In this document: in pieces, positions 1 through 4,269 of the stretch
Numbering within the stretch: the first letter of the stretch is position 1
Layout of the letters: each line of letters starts with the position of its first letter
Origin: Candidatus Staskawiczbacteria bacterium
GTDB lineage: Bacteria > Patescibacteriota > Minisyncoccia > Minisyncoccales > Staskawiczbacteraceae
Length of the DNA stretch: 5,074 nt
Assembly: GCA_903850725.1 (NCBI GenBank)
Contig: CAINMG010000153.1
Location: forward strand, 1-5,074
Direction of reading: 5' to 3'
Position numbers and translations under genes: made by a program
The notes under the pieces: model-generated
Told to the model about the DNA's origin: nothing
Seen by the model: only the letters and a program-made list of their open reading frames with translations
The model's database searches: none

Positions 1-28
1 TAATTGTCTTTTTTAAATTTTGTTCCAT
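1..28 (-). CDS. 5' end of an unidentified gene, runs off the left edge
   Basis: An ATG at 28-26 opens a frame reading MEQNLKKTI with no stop before the window edge. It lies 2 nt after the TAA of the preceding six-helix membrane protein gene on the same strand. That spacing is typical of translational coupling or a tight operon. There is no Shine-Dalgarno sequence ahead of it, as for the other genes at this end of the window. Nine residues are too few to name a product. Confidence 0.5.
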
Positions 29-30
29 AA

Positions 31-645
31 TTAAATATTTTTTATTTTATAATTTTTAAATGCTTTGTAAACTAAAAGTGAAATTACCCCACCAGCCAAA
101 GCAGTTCCTAGTTGATTTAAGCCCATACTAGCCACAAAGATTTCAGGAACCACTTCTAAATTAAAATATAAATTTGCAGTTAAATATAAAAATGCAAATT
201 TTGCCAAACTCGCCACCAGCACAGCAAATAAATAATTAAAATAAAATTTAAAATTATTTGTTTCTAAAATTTTATCTTTTCTTATAACTTTTTCAAAGAC
301 AAGCATTAATACATAATTTGCTAGCCAAATAAAAGGCAAAAAATAAATTAAGAAAAATGTGAAAGGCCCAAAAATTGCTCCACGAGCCAACACTCCCAAA
401 CTTGGAAAAATAATTAAAGGAAGCCAATATTTTTTAGGTAAAAATAATACAGCTAAAAATAATATTGCATTTACAATTGTTCCAATTAACCACTGAGGGT
501 GCCCAAATCCAAAAGGAACCATAAGTGATAAAAACGCCACCCCAGCAAATATCAATGACTGTGCCTTAACTTTAGTTGATACTTCTGCAACTGGCAAATC
601 CGCCACATCTTCTATTTCTTTTTCTTCTTCAATAAAATATCTCAT
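31..645 (-). CDS. Six-helix integral membrane protein, unknown function
   Basis: A 204-aa protein with a short acidic N-terminus (EEEKEIED, residues 6-13) followed by about six hydrophobic segments, near residues 27-45, 51-69, 72-90, 94-118, 134-158 and 178-196. It ends in a basic tail (KAFKNYKIKNI), so it is very probably an inner-membrane protein. Size and helix count resemble S-components of ECF-type vitamin transporters, but no substrate motif is recognised, so that is only a possibility. The frame is open further upstream to an ATG at 699, but that codon lies inside the tRNA-Thr acceptor end and beyond a terminator. The ATG at 645 is preferred because a TATAAT box ends 6 nt before it, predicting a leaderless message. 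A second gene starts 2 nt after the stop. Confidence 0.75.
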   Translation of the reverse strand: MRYFIEEEKEIEDVADLPVAEVSTKVKAQSLIFAGVAFLSLMVPFGFGHPQWLIGTIVNAILFLAVLFLPKKYWLPLIIFPSLGVLARGAIFGPFTFFLIYFLPFIWLANYVLMLVFEKVIRKDKILETNNFKFYFNYLFAVLVASLAKFAFLYLTANLYFNLEVVPEIFVASMGLNQLGTALAGGVISLLVYKAFKNYKIKNI

Positions 646-651
646 ATATTT

Positions 652-680
652 ATTATAACAAAAAACTTGGTTAATACCAA
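652..680 (-). promoter_or_regulatory. Promoter for a leaderless membrane-protein mRNA
   Basis: On the minus strand TTGGTA (680-675) is followed after exactly 17 nt by a perfect TATAAT (657-652). The ATG of the membrane protein gene starts 6 nt later at 645, which is about where transcription should begin. The message is therefore predicted to be leaderless or nearly so, consistent with the missing Shine-Dalgarno. The -35 box lies inside the terminator stem of the upstream tRNA operon, so the two signals share DNA. Confidence 0.65.
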
Positions 681-688
681 GTTTTTTT
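660..688 (-). terminator. Rho-independent terminator after tRNA-Thr, symmetric
   Basis: Inverted repeat with stem CTTGG (666-670) and CCAAG (677-681) around a 6-nt loop, extended by A/T pairs on both sides. On the minus strand it starts about 6 nt after the tRNA 3' end and is followed by a run of Ts. Because A and T runs flank both sides, it could also act on the plus strand. It closes the rpmE-to-tRNA transcription unit and overlaps the -35 box of the next promoter. Confidence 0.75.
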
Positions 689-693
689 ATTTG

Positions 694-765
694 AGCCATC
701 TCCCGGATTTGAACCGGGGACCTACTGTTTACAAAACAGTTGCTCTACCGCTGAGCTAAGATGGC
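694..765 (-). tRNA. tRNA-Thr (anticodon UGU)
   Basis: A 72-nt cloverleaf can be read on the minus strand. The acceptor stem is GCCATCT paired with AGATGGC, the D arm is GCTC/GAGC with loop AGCGGTA, and the anticodon stem is ACTGT/ACAGT. The loop TTTGTAA gives anticodon TGT, reading ACA threonine codons. The T arm is CCCGG/CCGGG with loop TTCAAAT. The discriminator base is U, and no CCA is encoded (next bases are CAA), so the 3' end must be added by a nucleotidyltransferase. The gene lies 27 nt after the 104-aa membrane protein gene and probably shares its transcript. Confidence 0.95.
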
Positions 766-792
766 ACTTCGCCCGAAGGCTCAGTGTAAACA

Positions 793-1107
793 CTATTTTT
801 TAAGATCTTTTTCTTTTTGCTCTTTTGCTTTTCTCCTTATTGCGTGCAATAAATGATCAATTTTAGTTTCTGCTTTTAAAATTACTACCTTTGCAAATGA
901 GAGAATTTTATGCATTATAATTTGCTTCTCAAATTTTGCAAAAATATTTTTTATTCGATCTTCAATTGTCAAAAATATTCTATGCTCTTTTATTCCCGTT
1001 GTGCCATTTTGTGGAAGCTTGACCAAAATAGGCATCTTTCTTGCAAGAATAAATAGAATTCCTCCAAAACTTAAAATGAAAATAATTAATGCTATGGTTT
1101 CTATCAC
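793..1107 (-). CDS. Small single-pass membrane protein, unknown function
   Basis: A 104-aa protein with one strongly hydrophobic N-terminal segment (about residues 4-22, IETIALIIF onwards). A basic, mostly helical remainder rich in Lys, Ile and Glu follows, ending KEQKEKDLKK. The N-terminal segment with Arg and Lys just after it suggests a type I signal anchor or a small inner-membrane protein with a cytoplasmic helix. I do not recognise the family. The start is a GTG at 1107, the only start codon that keeps the hydrophobic segment; no Shine-Dalgarno precedes it. The start sits 6 nt from the edge of the heptad repeat structure that separates it from tsf. The stop is 27 nt before tRNA-Thr, so it appears to be the last protein gene of the rpmE-rpsB-tsf unit. 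Confidence 0.65.
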   Translation of the reverse strand: MIETIALIIFILSFGGILFILARKMPILVKLPQNGTTGIKEHRIFLTIEDRIKNIFAKFEKQIIMHKILSFAKVVILKAETKIDHLLHAIRRKAKEQKEKDLKK

Positions 1108-1113
1108 GAAAAG

Positions 1114-1181
1114 CGTTTAGCGTTTAGCTTTTAGCGTTTAGTAACTAACTATACCCTAGACGCTAAACCCTAGACCCTAAA
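1114..1181. repeat. Inverted heptad repeat, 4 + 4 units, long hairpin
   Basis: Four 7-nt units (CGTTTAG, CGTTTAG, CTTTTAG, CGTTTAG at 1114-1141) are followed by a 12-nt spacer (1142-1153). Four units of the opposite sense come next (CCCTAGA, CGCTAAA, CCCTAGA, CCCTAAA at 1154-1181). The arms fold together: 1116-1141 against 1156-1181 gives 23 pairs in 26 positions, two of them G-T, with a 14-nt loop. The structure fills the whole gap between the tsf stop and the next gene. No T-run follows on either strand, so a classical terminator is unlikely. A role as transcript stabiliser, a repeat-family member or slippage-derived filler are all possible. Confidence 0.85.
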
Positions 1182-1182
1182 A

Positions 1183-1767
1183 TTATATTTCAAATCTTGC
1201 AAATTTTTTGACTTCAATGTTCTCTCCAACTTTACCAACTGCATCTTCAATTAAATTCTTTACTGTTTTTGTGTCATCTTTTACCCACACCTGGGAAAGC
1301 AAACAAACTGAGTCTTTATATTTTTTTAATTTACCTTCAATAATTTGCTTTGCAATAGCTTCTGGTTTTTTAGATTCTAAAACTTGCTGTGTGTAAATTT
1401 TTATTTCATTATCCAAAATATCTGCAGGAATAACATTTTCAGAAACAAACAAAGGTTTCATGGCAACAATTTGCAAACAAATTTCATGGGCTAAAGCTTT
1501 AAAATCTGGTCCCTTGGCAACAAAATCTGATTCACACCTAATATCTAGCAAAACTCCTGTTTTATTATTTGAATGTAAATATGTATCAATTATCCCTTGA
1601 TTTACTTCTCTATCAGCTTTTTTGCCAACCATTTTTTTACCTAAAGCTTTTAAAATTTCCTTAGCTTTTACCAAATCTCCTCCCGCTTCTTCAAGAGCTT
1701 TTTTTACTTCAGAAATAGAAAGTTCAGTTTCATCTCTCAATTGTTTAATTTGTTCTATACTAATCAT
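1183..1767 (-). CDS. tsf: Translation elongation factor Ts (EF-Ts), short form
   Basis: A 194-aa EF-Ts, the guanine-nucleotide exchange factor that recycles EF-Tu-GDP to EF-Tu-GTP in the cytoplasm. The N-terminal UBA-like three-helix domain spans about residues 1-40 (IKQLRDETELSISEVKKAL), in place of the usual TGAG-type motif. The core domain carries ESDFVAK at 79-85, matching the TDFV motif in which Asp and Phe contact EF-Tu. The C-terminal part (EGKLKKYKDSVCLLSQVWVKDD, then GENIEVKKFARFEI) matches the end of the family. The length matches short EF-Ts proteins with one core subdomain, such as the Thermus protein, rather than the roughly 283-aa E. coli form. It follows rpsB by 16 nt, the usual rpsB-tsf pair. 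The 16-nt gap has no Shine-Dalgarno, so coupling to rpsB translation is likely. Confidence 0.96.
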   Translation of the reverse strand: MISIEQIKQLRDETELSISEVKKALEEAGGDLVKAKEILKALGKKMVGKKADREVNQGIIDTYLHSNNKTGVLLDIRCESDFVAKGPDFKALAHEICLQIVAMKPLFVSENVIPADILDNEIKIYTQQVLESKKPEAIAKQIIEGKLKKYKDSVCLLSQVWVKDDTKTVKNLIEDAVGKVGENIEVKKFARFEI

Positions 1768-1783
1768 GTAAAAAATAAATTAA

Positions 1784-2491
1784 TTATTTTGAATTTAAAA
1801 TTGTTTCTTTGATTTTTTCTAAAACATATTTCACCGAAGAAATTGCATCATCATTTGCTGGTATTGGATAATCAACCTGACTTGGATCTGTGTTTGTATC
1901 ACAAATAGCAACTATTTTAATGCCTTTTCTTTTGGCCTCCCTCAAGCAAGTATCGTCTTTATAAATATCAAAAATAACTACAACATCTGGCAATTTTGTC
2001 ATTTCCTTGATTCCTTCAAACTTAACCCTTAATGATTCTATTTCTTTATCCAAACCCATTCGCTCTTTTTTAGTGTATTTCTCAAATTCCCCATATGCTT
2101 TTTTCTTTTCTAAATCTTTAAAATATTGTACTCTTTTATTGATTGTCTCATAATTTGTAAATGTTCCCCCAAGCCATCTTTCTACAACAAATGTAAGGCC
2201 ACAATCTTGAGCTGTTTGCTTTACTAAATTTTTAATCTGAATTTTTGTACCAACAAGCAAAATTGACTTACCATCTACCACTGATCTTGAAATAAAATTC
2301 AATGCTTTTTGCAAGTCTTTGGCAGTTTTTTCCAAATCAAAAATATTAACATTATTTTTAATTCCAGAAATATATGGTTTCATTTTTGGGTGAAGTCTTG
2401 AAACTCTGTGTCCAAAATGCATACCAGCTGTGGTCATATCATCAACGCTAATTTTTGTTTCTTCGATAATTTTTTTACTTTCTTCTGTCAT
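1784..2491 (-). CDS. rpsB: 30S ribosomal protein S2 (uS2)
   Basis: A 235-aa uS2, close to the family length (E. coli 241). It binds at the neck of the 30S subunit and is needed to recruit bS1 where that protein exists. Family landmarks in order are GMHFGHR (23-29), PKMKPYISGIKNNVNIFDLEKT (35-56), the RWLGGTFTN motif (105-113) and a charged coiled-coil insertion near 122-163. LPDVVVIFDI (167-176), REAKRKGIKIVAICDTNTDP (184-203) and the PANDDA motif (211-216) follow. It ends ETILNSK without the longer acidic tail seen in some homologues. The ATG at 2491 is chosen because the canonical N-terminus starts shortly after it. No Shine-Dalgarno is visible (leader GCTTCTTATAAAAA). It lies 94 nt after rpmE and 16 nt before tsf and is probably co-transcribed with both. 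Confidence 0.97.
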   Translation of the reverse strand: MTEESKKIIEETKISVDDMTTAGMHFGHRVSRLHPKMKPYISGIKNNVNIFDLEKTAKDLQKALNFISRSVVDGKSILLVGTKIQIKNLVKQTAQDCGLTFVVERWLGGTFTNYETINKRVQYFKDLEKKKAYGEFEKYTKKERMGLDKEIESLRVKFEGIKEMTKLPDVVVIFDIYKDDTCLREAKRKGIKIVAICDTNTDPSQVDYPIPANDDAISSVKYVLEKIKETILNSK

Positions 2492-2585
2492 TTTTTATAA
2501 GAAGCATCAATACAATTTTAAGCGGGCGCTAGGCGAACACTCACATTGTACAAATCTTGCTTAGCAAAACTTTACTTCTTTTAAG
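2492..2585 (-). promoter_or_regulatory. rpmE-rpsB intergenic leader with a G+C-rich core
   Basis: This 94-nt gap holds a G+C-rich block (2522-2540, AGCGGGCGCTAGGCGAACAC type) in otherwise A+T-rich DNA. It also has a near palindrome TTGCT-T-AGCAA (2557-2567) and distant arms TACAAT (2511-2516) and ATTGTA (2545-2550). I find no well-spaced -35/-10 pair; the TATAAA just before the ATG is too close to the start codon. rpsB leaders in many bacteria carry an autoregulatory S2 RNA structure, so this is a candidate place for one. No known consensus is recognised here. Confidence 0.3.
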
Positions 2586-2834
2586 TTACTTAGCTTTTTT
2601 TACTTTTGGTTCTTTTTTCTTTTTTGGCTCTGTTTTTTTTGCTAATCTATCTTTAAACTTCTGAACTCTACCTAATGTATCCATAACTTTTTCTTTTTTT
2701 GTATAAAAAGGATGACACAAGTTGCAAACTTCAGTTTCTATAAATTCCTTTGTTGAGCCTACGGTAAATTTATTTCCACAAGCGCATTTAACGCCAGCTT
2801 TATCAAAGTATTTTGGATGTATTTCTGATTTCAT
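2586..2834 (-). CDS. rpmE: 50S ribosomal protein L31 (bL31), zinc-binding type
   Basis: An 82-aa bL31, a small protein bridging the central protuberance of the 50S and the 30S head. The start MKSEIHPKYF matches the family start (IHPKY). Four cysteines, Cys17, Cys19, Cys37 and Cys40 (KCACGNKF and VCNLCHPFYT), form the zinc site of the C+ type, so this is the zinc-dependent rather than the zinc-free paralogue. GRVQKFKDRL (55-64) is the usual C-terminal motif. The protein then continues in a lysine-rich tail (EPKKKKEPKVKKAK) beyond the roughly 70 residues of the E. coli protein. It is the first gene of the translation cluster, with a promoter about 40 nt upstream. Only an A-rich leader precedes the ATG, with no clear Shine-Dalgarno. 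Confidence 0.96.
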   Translation of the reverse strand: MKSEIHPKYFDKAGVKCACGNKFTVGSTKEFIETEVCNLCHPFYTKKEKVMDTLGRVQKFKDRLAKKTEPKKKKEPKVKKAK

Positions 2835-2875
2835 ATTTTTATTCTTTTTATATTATAATTAACAATATACCTAAT

Positions 2876-2904
2876 ATATTAGCAAACTTTTTAGGCATAG
2901 TCAA
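2876..2904 (-). promoter_or_regulatory. Extended -10 promoter of the rpmE-rpsB-tsf cluster
   Basis: On the minus strand TTGACT (2904-2899) and TAATAT (2881-2876) are separated by exactly 17 nt. TGC directly before the -10 gives an extended -10 element. Transcription would begin near 2869, leaving about a 35-nt leader before rpmE. The -35 lies inside a small inverted repeat, TAGTCA (2898-2903) and TGACTA (2912-2917). A TATAAT at 2857-2852 is closer to the gene but has no matching -35. Confidence 0.65.
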
Positions 2905-2930
2905 TGGCTAGTGACTAAATTGATTATTGC

Positions 2931-2961
2931 AAAACAAAAGCGGCGCCCAAAAGCTAACCGC
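2931..2961 (-). terminator. Rho-independent terminator after the 141-aa gene
   Basis: Read on the minus strand, GCGG (2961-2958) and CCGC (2943-2940) close an imperfect hairpin with an inner GC/GC pair and a small internal loop. TTTTGTTTT (2939-2931) follows. It begins 28 nt after the stop of the zinc-ribbon gene and ends just before the rpmE promoter, so it separates the accessory gene from the ribosomal protein cluster. Confidence 0.55.
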
Positions 2962-2989
2962 ACTAACGAGCATCCTTGCCCGCCTAGCA

Positions 2990-3415
2990 TTAATCCAAAA
3001 CTGCCCATGAAGAACTACCCGGCAACTTACCAGCCCCATCGCATGATTGGCAAGTTTGCTGGCGAGCATATTCTCCCGTCTGAGAAGAAAGTGTTACCAA
3101 AAAATTCTTTTTACCTTTGCAGGACGGGCATTTCATTTTGACGACCTCAAACTTCTCTAGGTATGTCAAAAAACATTTTTGCCCATCATCCCATTCTTTA
3201 GCTAATCGCTTAAAGCAATTAGCCACTTTTTTGCCCGCATCTTTGTCATTCTTAGCCAAGAATTCATAAATACGCCTGGCCATATTACAGCTTTTTTCTC
3301 CAGCAAACCCAACTCTGTAGTAAGCCCTGTAGTTCTTCTTTGCAATTCGCCTTTTCGCAGGCCTTGTGCCTTGTTGCGATTGCTTACGTAATTCTAACAT
3401 CTGACGATTTGGCAT
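2990..3415 (-). CDS. Zinc-ribbon protein of unknown function, 141 aa
   Basis: The N-terminal third is very basic (RPAKRRIAKKNYRAYYR, about residues 18-34), suggesting nucleic-acid or ribosome contact. A mixed helical middle part follows (NMARRIYEFLAKNDKDAGKK, 44-63). The C-terminus has CPSCKG (Cys96, Cys99) and CQSCDGAG (Cys122, Cys125), a DnaJ-type CxxCxG pair 22 residues apart that should bind one zinc. There is no J domain, and I do not recognise the family. The ATG at 3415 is well supported by AGGGAGA 5 nt upstream, the strongest ribosome binding site in the window. It has its own candidate promoter and a terminator, so it is probably monocistronic. Rough counts give about 37-53% G+C per 60-nt line, above the 30-38% seen in the translation genes, which may mean later acquisition. 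Confidence 0.7.
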   Translation of the reverse strand: MPNRQMLELRKQSQQGTRPAKRRIAKKNYRAYYRVGFAGEKSCNMARRIYEFLAKNDKDAGKKVANCFKRLAKEWDDGQKCFLTYLEKFEVVKMKCPSCKGKKNFLVTLSSQTGEYARQQTCQSCDGAGKLPGSSSWAVLD

Positions 3416-3420
3416 GATAG

Positions 3421-3427
3421 TCTCCCT
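3421..3427 (-). promoter_or_regulatory. Strong Shine-Dalgarno of the 141-aa gene
   Basis: AGGGAGA lies 5 nt before the ATG at 3415. It fixes that start and contrasts with the missing Shine-Dalgarno of the rpmE, rpsB and tsf genes. Confidence 0.8.
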
Positions 3428-3443
3428 ATTATTGACCCTAAAA

Positions 3444-3472
3444 AGTACAGTTAATTAAATTTAACCTATCAA
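3444..3472 (-). promoter_or_regulatory. Candidate promoter of the 141-aa gene
   Basis: TTGATA (3472-3467) and TGTACT (3449-3444) are spaced by 17 nt on the minus strand, giving 5/6 and 4/6 matches to the sigma-70 consensus. Transcription would start near 3437, about 22 nt before the ATG. The downstream palindrome copy (3512-3551) ends 39 nt upstream of this -35. The surrounding DNA is very A+T-rich, so chance matches are likely and the call is tentative. Confidence 0.35.
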
Positions 3473-3511
3473 ATAAATAAAAAAATATCAAGCCAACTAT
3501 TCACAAGACTC

Positions 3512-3551
3512 ATTTCCTACAAAAGTGACGACCGTCATATTTGTAGGAAAT
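3512..3551. repeat. Palindrome copy 1, 40 bp, downstream of the PaaX/Cas2-like gene
   Basis: Perfect 12-nt arms ATTTCCTACAAA (3512-3523) and TTTGTAGGAAAT (3540-3551) enclose two unmatched pairs. A central TGACG-AC-CGTCA (3526-3537) follows, so 18 of 20 positions, counting the central AC as one mismatched pair less, or 17 of 19 arm positions, are symmetric. It lies 24 nt after the TAG of the 193-aa gene. It shares the core GACGACCGTCATATTT, in the same orientation, with copy 2 at 4168-4203; the two centres are 654 bp apart. No T-run follows on the minus strand, so it is not a typical terminator. Operator, RNA 3' hairpin or element end are all possible. Confidence 0.9.
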
Positions 3552-3560
3552 AATTATTTC
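3547..3560. repeat. Perfect 14-bp palindrome overlapping palindrome copy 1
   Basis: GAAATAATTATTTC is a perfect palindrome whose left 5 bases (3547-3551) are also the end of the right arm of the 40-bp palindrome. The two structures could not form at once in a single strand. It is pure A+T apart from its ends, so chance is a fair explanation. Confidence 0.5.
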
Positions 3561-3575
3561 ATAATTTATTCATGA

Positions 3576-4157
3576 CTATTTAATTTCAAAATGTTTTTTT
3601 AGATTTGTATCGTCAGTTATTTTATCAATTTTAAAAACCATAATATTCCCGCCCAAATCTTTTTGCCAAAGCTTTAATAAAACCAACAATTCTTTTTCTA
3701 CATCATAAGGAGTTACCCAAATACTTTTTTGCGCTTCCACAAAATGCATCGTCCTCAATTCCCTTCTCAATAGTTCCCTTGCTCGTCTTTTCTTTTCTGG
3801 AATATCAAAAGCAATTGCTAACCAAAAACCATTCCATTCTATTTCTTTGTTCAACTTGTCTTTTAAACTATTTTTTATTATTTTTTCTCTTCCTTTCGGA
3901 GTTACATAAATTTTATTATCAATCTCTTTAAAATATGGGCTGTGCTTAAAATAGTAATAACTTTTAGAAAAATTATCTACATTACCATAGCTAGTTTTTT
4001 TAATAATTGCTTTATGATCAACAACCAAAGTGACTGTTAAATCTAAAATACCCAATGAAACATCTTTTAAATATTCAAAGACCTTATTTGCAATCCCATT
4101 TTTTCTGTCGCGTTTATTTCTTATTATTTTTACTTCCTTATTTAATTTATCTTTCAT
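3576..4157 (-). CDS. PaaX/Cas2-like protein with winged helix, 193 aa
   Basis: The N-terminal half (about residues 18-100) reads as a winged helix-turn-helix: helices IANKVFEYLKDV and DLTVTLVVDHKAIIKK, then a wing-like KIYVTPKGREKI (82-93). The C-terminal half (108-185) starts WNGFWLAIAFDIPEKKRRAR and continues QKSIWVTPYDVEKEL (143-157) and NIMVFKIDKI (171-180). That is the ferredoxin-like fold shared by Cas2 and the middle domain of PaaX-type repressors. Asp118 sits where Cas2 nucleases have their metal-binding Asp. No other Cas genes or array lie nearby, so CRISPR adaptation is unlikely; a DNA-binding repressor or structure-specific nucleic-acid protein is more probable. The ATG at 4157 follows AAGGAAAG at a workable distance. 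Two related palindromes lie just upstream and just downstream, which suggests it binds them. The TAG stop is 24 nt from copy 1. Confidence 0.8.
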   Translation of the reverse strand: MKDKLNKEVKIIRNKRDRKNGIANKVFEYLKDVSLGILDLTVTLVVDHKAIIKKTSYGNVDNFSKSYYYFKHSPYFKEIDNKIYVTPKGREKIIKNSLKDKLNKEIEWNGFWLAIAFDIPEKKRRARELLRRELRTMHFVEAQKSIWVTPYDVEKELLVLLKLWQKDLGGNIMVFKIDKITDDTNLKKHFEIK

Positions 4158-4165
4158 AGTTTTTA

Positions 4166-4173
4166 CTTTCCTT
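4166..4173 (-). promoter_or_regulatory. Shine-Dalgarno inside the palindrome arm
   Basis: AAGGAAAG on the minus strand precedes the ATG at 4157, with the GGA core about 11 nt away. Bases 4168-4173 are also the 3' part of the upstream palindrome, so folding of the leader hairpin would bury the ribosome binding site. Confidence 0.6.
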
Positions 4174-4203
4174 AAAATACGACGACCGTCATATTTTAAG
4201 GAA
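4168..4203. repeat. Palindrome copy 2, 36 bp, in the leader of the PaaX/Cas2-like gene
   Basis: Arms TTCCTTAAAATA (4168-4179) and TATTTTAAGGAA (4192-4203) pair perfectly, then one mismatch (4180/4191), then GACG-AC-CGTC around the centre. It starts 11 nt before the start codon. The core and the outer TTCCT/AGGAA are shared with copy 1, but the inner arms differ: TTAAAA/TTTTAA here against TACAAA/TTTGTA there. Symmetry is therefore kept by paired changes. It lies downstream of the predicted transcription start near 4213, so it is present in the RNA and could act as DNA operator or RNA hairpin. Confidence 0.9.
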
Positions 4204-4219
4204 TTGTTATTTTAAATTG

Positions 4220-4248
4220 ATTTTAGCATTACTATATTTTTAGTGCAA
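4220..4248 (-). promoter_or_regulatory. Extended -10 promoter of the PaaX/Cas2-like gene
   Basis: TTGCAC (4248-4243) and TAAAAT (4225-4220) are exactly 17 nt apart on the minus strand, and TGC just before the -10 gives a full extended -10 motif. Transcription would start near 4213, about 10 nt before palindrome copy 2. The promoter lies wholly in the gap after the FN3 protein gene, so the 193-aa gene can be expressed independently. Confidence 0.65.
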
Positions 4249-4269
4249 TGAAAAAATCTTAATTACTAT

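Noticed and set aside
646..699. Longer start of the six-helix membrane protein at ATG 699
   Set aside because: The codon lies within the tRNA-Thr acceptor stem, and the extra 18 residues are encoded across a terminator hairpin. The ATG at 645 sits next to a perfect -10 box.
767..780. Short hairpin CTTCG-CC-CGAAG with a UUCG-like loop ahead of tRNA-Thr
   Set aside because: The stem is very short, with no T-run, and the tRNA follows at once. It may affect 5' processing, but nothing supports a separate feature.
1208..1396. Plus-strand open frame opposite tsf
   Set aside because: It lies entirely within the well-supported EF-Ts gene on the other strand and its protein resembles nothing.
2494..2499. 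TATAAA just before rpsB as a -10 box
   Set aside because: Transcription would start inside the coding sequence, after the ATG, so the message would lack its start codon.
2852..2857. TATAAT as the main rpmE promoter
   Set aside because: No -35-like sequence lies 16-18 nt upstream, while TTGACT-17-TAATAT with an extended -10 is better. It could be a secondary start.
2911..3141. Plus-strand open frame across the zinc-ribbon gene and its terminator
   Set aside because: It overlaps the terminator and the C-terminal codons of the zinc-ribbon gene, has no ribosome binding site, and shows no domain-like sequence.
3512..4203. Insertion sequence or CRISPR locus
   Set aside because: There is no transposase, no HUH motif, and no target-site duplication outside the palindromes. 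Two palindromes 654 bp apart with a gene between are not a CRISPR array, and no cas1 or effector is present. A non-classical element remains possible and is listed as a finding.
4030..4215. Plus-strand open frame over the 5' end of the PaaX/Cas2-like gene
   Set aside because: It runs through the palindrome and the start of a supported gene and has no features of its own.
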